Positions 60,400-64,000 of a stretch of 64,000 nt of DNA are shown piece by piece (positions within the stretch are counted from its first letter, which is position 1; each line of letters opens with the position of its first letter). The DNA comes from Galeopsis tetrahit (taxonomy: Eukaryota; Streptophyta; Magnoliopsida; Lamiales; Lamiaceae). The notes under the pieces are model-generated. The model saw only the letters and a program-made list of their open reading frames with translations, ran no database searches and had not been told where the DNA came from. The translations under genes and the position numbers were made by a program. The DNA is taken from positions 85,632,472-85,696,471 of the forward strand of contig OY776122.1 in assembly GCA_963675135.1 (NCBI GenBank), given 5' to 3'.

Positions 60400-61560
60400 T
60401 ACCACTGGATTGTGCTTGGGGGCCTCATTTGTAATATCGGAAGGTATAACATCTATGATCAAACTATACAGTTTGGCGGTGTTTATCTGCCCATGCATCC
60501 CAAGTTCGTGAGGCCTCATTTGTAATACTATAAGGTGTAACATTATGATCATAGTTGCCGCTATGATCAGACCCTACAACATGGTGGCGTTCATCTGCTC
60601 ATGCATCCCAAGCTCGTGGGGCTTCATTTGTAATACTATAAGGTAGGGATGGCAATGGGGCAGGTCGGGCCGGGTAGTTGAATACCCGGACCTAGCCCGT
60701 TTCAAAATATTATTCCCCGGACCCGTCCCGTGCCCCGTACGGGTCTTGGACAATTGCCCCGTGGCCCGCCCCGGTTTTTTTCTTCCCTTTTTTGCATTTT
60801 AGATTTATACCACAATAATATAAATTAATATGTAATCCACATTAATATAAACCAACATGAAATTAAATGTAATCCAATCCACAATTGACAAAAGAAATGC
60901 ATCAAGTCTTAAACAACATTCAAATTAAAAAATAAACATAACTTAATAAAGTTTTTCAAAGATAGGGGTGAGCGGCGATCGATGGCTATGGCTCACCAGC
61001 GGCGATAGGGCAGCGACTCTTCTTCTCTAAACGTCAGTGACAACGACTCCTCTTCTCTTCTTTGAACGGCAGCGGCTCCTCTTCTAAATTTAAAGGAATT
61101 ATATTTTAAAATTTAAAAGAGAACCGAGAAAGCGAGAAGACAGTTTCTTAACTTCCTTGATTAAAGGAATCTTGAAATCTGACGTTAGATATAAATCTTG
61201 ATTAATGACGTTTAGACTTTAGATATAAATGTTAATAATTTTAATATTAAATATTAATAATTATATTTAATCTGATATATCAATAATATCATATATATTA
61301 TATATACACATTTCAATACGGGTCGGGTCGGGTACCCGCGGGTCTAACAAAAATCCCAAACCCGATCTGTTTATATACGGGTCGGACCTGGCCCGGACCC
61401 CGCGGGTCGGGGCCAATGCCGTCCCTACTATAAGGTGTAATATTATGATCATAATCACTGCTATGATCAGGCCATACAGTATGGTATGCATCCAAAGCTC
61501 GTGGAGCTTCATTTGTAATACAATAAGGTGTAACATTATGATCATAATCACTGATCAAAT
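60400..61560 (-). repeat. Degenerate coding-type tandem repeat, split by a hAT element
   Basis: About four copies of a roughly 110-bp unit occur at 60,420-60,643 and 61,428-61,560. On the minus strand the unit encodes text such as DHNVTPYSITNEA and WDAWAD, with stops and frame changes between copies. It was once probably a protein repeat tail in the opposite orientation to the PMD gene; the parent gene is not identified. Removing the hAT insertion restores the third unit. Confidence 0.75.
60644..61427. mobile_element. hAT-type non-autonomous element, 784 bp
   Basis: Ends TAGGGATGGCAATGGGGC and GGGGCCAATGCCGTCCCTA are inverted, with extended CCCGGACC/GGGTCGG-type subterminal repeats. Exact 8-bp target duplications CTATAAGG lie at 60636-60643 and 61428-61435. 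No transposase frame. The insertion falls inside one unit of the surrounding tandem repeat, so it is younger than that repeat. Confidence 0.93.
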
Positions 61561-62390
61561 TCCACTAATAAATAGATTAACACAGGTATATAGTTTAAAA
61601 ATAAGTAAAGGTTGCAATATAGGGTAGCAAGAAGTCATATATATTTTCACTAATTGTATGTAATGTTGCACATCAATTTTTGAATTTAAATGGCTCGTTT
61701 ACCTGCCAAATTTTAGAAAAATCATATTTTGGATAAAAAATGGCATGATATGATATGGTTTTTTTTTTTTAGGAAATAAATAACTTAGCAGTTTACATTA
61801 ACTAATTATATTTAAAGGCCTTGAAGTCACATAAAAATTGAAAGGGAATAACATTGATGATATGTCATATTTATTAAAAGTGAGTGATACAGTTTACAAG
61901 ATTAACTTACTTAGCAAGAAGCCAAGAACAAAGTTCACATCAGAAATGCAGAAAAGTCGTTGTTGCATGCACCATACATTAATTGTGAAAACAAGTTTGA
62001 AAATCATTATATTTATTTATTACATTTTCATCTATTATAATTTATTAACGTAATGTATCTAAAAAATAAAACTTTTAAATATACATATTTAAATATACTA
62101 ATATTTAATTTATAATTAAGTTTAGACACATATATTATCTAATACTCCGTATAATATAACTATTATTTTACCTGATGAAAAAACTATTTTTCATATACAA
62201 TGCATTATGTTGTAGAAACATCCCACATAAAAGTCATCCTGTTTAATATAAACGTCTAATATGTGATATTCCATCTATTCCGATGATAGCTATTAGAGGG
62301 ATGTAATTGAAAGAAAGACTAATATAATGAAACGTGAGAGATGACTTTATTAAAAAATTAAATAAGTAACTTTCATTAGAGCATCTCCAA
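61561..62390. other. Intergenic, AT-rich
   Basis: No recognisable gene or element. Frames are short and Lys/Ile-rich. Confidence 0.5.
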
Positions 62391-62748
62391 TGGATACATC
62401 CATTCAACCAACTTCTCTCCTTCACATCACCAATTTATCAAATATTTTATTTTGTGAGCAAATTTTACAATGGTCATCCATCCATAAATGGGTCCCACTA
62501 AAAATTAAATTATAAAAAATATTTAAAAGTTTTAAGTTTCCTCTCTCATTAATTCATGTGGGCTTACCTTTTTATTTTTATAATACAAAAGAAAGATAAA
62601 AATTGTACTTTTCTGCACACCTCCTCGGTTAATGTGTGTCCAAAACTTTGGACAAATTTCACTCTCTCTCCATCCATGAGTTTAGCCACAATGACTATGA
62701 ACGTCCATCCAACCATTGGACACCCCTATGGATGGCCATTGGAGATGC
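62391..62748. mobile_element. MITE-like inverted-repeat element
   Basis: Ends GCATCTCCAATGGATACATCC and GGATGGCCATTGGAGATGC are inverted with a few differences, about 358 bp apart. TTAGA-like bases flank each end, but a clean target duplication is not certain. No coding frame. Confidence 0.65.
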
Positions 62749-63284
62749 TTTTAGAACGATTGAAAAATAAAAGTTGATTAATTTTCACTTAAACGGAAGA
62801 AAGGAGTATATTATCTTCTTAACTATATTTCTGAATCTCTTAGATAGTACGTGTCAGCACTCAGCATCATGTTTTCCATTAAAAAAAATATATAGAAGTA
62901 ATATTTTCATTACAATTTGAGTGTTAAAAATAAATTAGAAAACTTTGCATAATGTCAATTAAATGTCACTTAATTAATCTTTATTTTTAGTTAAATCAAC
63001 AACTTTATTATAATTAAAGAAATAATTAAAGTTGATCAATCAATTAATCATAGTCATTTAACTTTTCTTTTATAAGAGACGATTATGATTATACGATCAT
63101 AGCAATGACGGTTTAAACTGAGCTTAGAATGATATTTAAACTTTATAAATTTTAAAACATAGTCTACTTTTAATTTAACTTATGAAACAACTATATGAAA
63201 TAAGTTATTCTAGGTTTATTCTAAATTATCAAACATGATCTCAACTTATTTTATAATTTTCTAAGTAATTTCATTTATTTAATT

Positions 63285-63391
63285 TTTTTTTTTTTTATGG
63301 AAAGTTAAATACCCATCCTTTTTTCCCCTCCCATAATCCAGGACCTAAGGCCTAGATAGTGGTGCTTTAACACTTGAGCTATTCCACTTTG
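63285..63391 (-). mobile_element. tRNA-derived SINE, copy 3
   Basis: Same family as the copies at 38.6 and 45.4 kb, more diverged: the B box has lost TTCGAGTC (reads CCTGGATTATGG). The poly(A) end is the T run at 63,283-63,296. The 14-bp target duplication TCATTTATTTAATT is exact at 63271-63284 and 63392-63405. Confidence 0.9.
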
Positions 63392-63788
63392 TCATTTATT
63401 TAATTGAATCAAATTATTTTATAAGTGAGTAAATATGACTACAATTGAATGAATCAAATAAAATAAATAGTTAAAGTATTTCGTGTAAAAAAAAAAATCA
63501 ACGTGTAAAAGACTCAAGAACTAGTTGTATATGAATATTTGGGAATACTCTTTTATTTTATTTTTTGAATAATATAAAAATGAATATTCTGAATATTAAA
63601 AAAAAAAAATCACATTTTCACTCACTCCACCCAAAAATGATAAACCCTCACCGAGCGACTACCAATCTTCTTCTCACAAAATCATTTCCCTCTCTTCAAA
63701 ACACAAAACCCTCCAGAAACCCTAAATCACATACTAATATATATATAATCTCGTGATTTTTTCTGAATCATTGCTTCAACTTGCTGCC

Positions 63789-64000
63789 ATGAATATACTT
63801 GCAAGAAAACTCTCAACCCATCTGTTGTTTTCTTCTCCATCATTAGTAGGGAGACGCCTGTTGTACCTTTCCCCCATTACTGTTCTTCAACAGAGCAATT
63901 CCTACGCCACTCGAACTCCTCGTACTAGCACCAAAGGCCTACAAGTATCCAGGCCCCGAATCCAGAAATCTTCCGAATTATCGCCGACTTTAATCGAGAA
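63789..64000 (+). CDS. Start of a protein with mitochondrial-type presequence, partial
   Basis: ATG 63789 opens a frame that stays open to the window edge (70 codons). It begins MNILARKLSTHLLFSSPSLV and continues rich in Arg, Ser and Leu with no acidic residue until the end (SSELSPTLIEK), the profile of a mitochondrial or plastid targeting peptide. The upstream CCATCACTAGT... and CAAAACCCTCCAGAAACCCT text suits a plant 5' UTR. The mature protein lies beyond the window, so no function can be given. Confidence 0.7.
   Translation, partial: MNILARKLSTHLLFSSPSLVGRRLLYLSPITVLQQSNSYATRTPRTSTKGLQVSRPRIQKSSELSPTLIE

Overview
This is a plant nuclear window, AT-rich and rich in introns and transposons. 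The gene set points to a dicot, probably an asterid: S1FA, a CNR8/PLAC8 protein, a POLAR-like protein, LPP-gamma and RH57 are all plant or plant-type genes, with GT..AG introns and AT-rich intergenic DNA. I cannot name the species.

Layout. 1-2262 (-): a FAR1/MULE-type transposase-like gene running off the left edge, with an intronic array of ATGTTCGAA repeats. 3244-5507 (+): S1FA, split by a 2-kb intron. 7023-9404 (-): a three-exon PLAC8/CNR8-like gene. 9405-14695: intergenic, with a hAT-type MITE. 14910-15794 (+): an intronless, basic plant-specific protein with no known function. 18787-21443 (-): a four-exon POLAR-like coiled-coil protein. 21759-26308: a nested block of inverted repeats and a 4.3-kb PIF/Harbinger-like element carrying pieces of two host genes, an ACD11-partner (BPA1)-like RRM gene and PEP carboxykinase. 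27.4-29.2 kb: duplicated repeats. 29235-33024: a 3.8-kb near-perfect palindrome with a Helitron-like 3' terminus at each end. 35525-36199 (-): lipid phosphate phosphatase gamma. 37.5-45.6 kb: a LINE remnant, two SINEs, one Tourist-like and two Stowaway-like MITEs, and a Helitron-like 3' end. 46099-51871 (+): a twelve-exon DEAD-box RNA helicase 57. 53654-58640 (-): an L1-type LINE with five readable inactivating lesions. 59013-60371 (+): a broken plant mobile domain (PMD) gene whose segments are out of canonical order. 60400-61560: a degenerate tandem repeat split by a hAT element with a perfect 8-bp target duplication. 63285-63391: a third SINE. 63789-64000 (+): the start of a gene with a mitochondrial-type presequence, running off the right edge.

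The intact host genes do not form a pathway; they are ordinary separately transcribed genes (RNA helicase, lipid phosphatase, polarity-type protein, membrane Cys-rich protein, small S1FA protein). The main interest lies in the transposon-derived structures: the Pack-type gene capture at 22-26 kb, the palindrome at 29-33 kb, the scrambled PMD locus, and the SINE family with three target-site-flanked copies.
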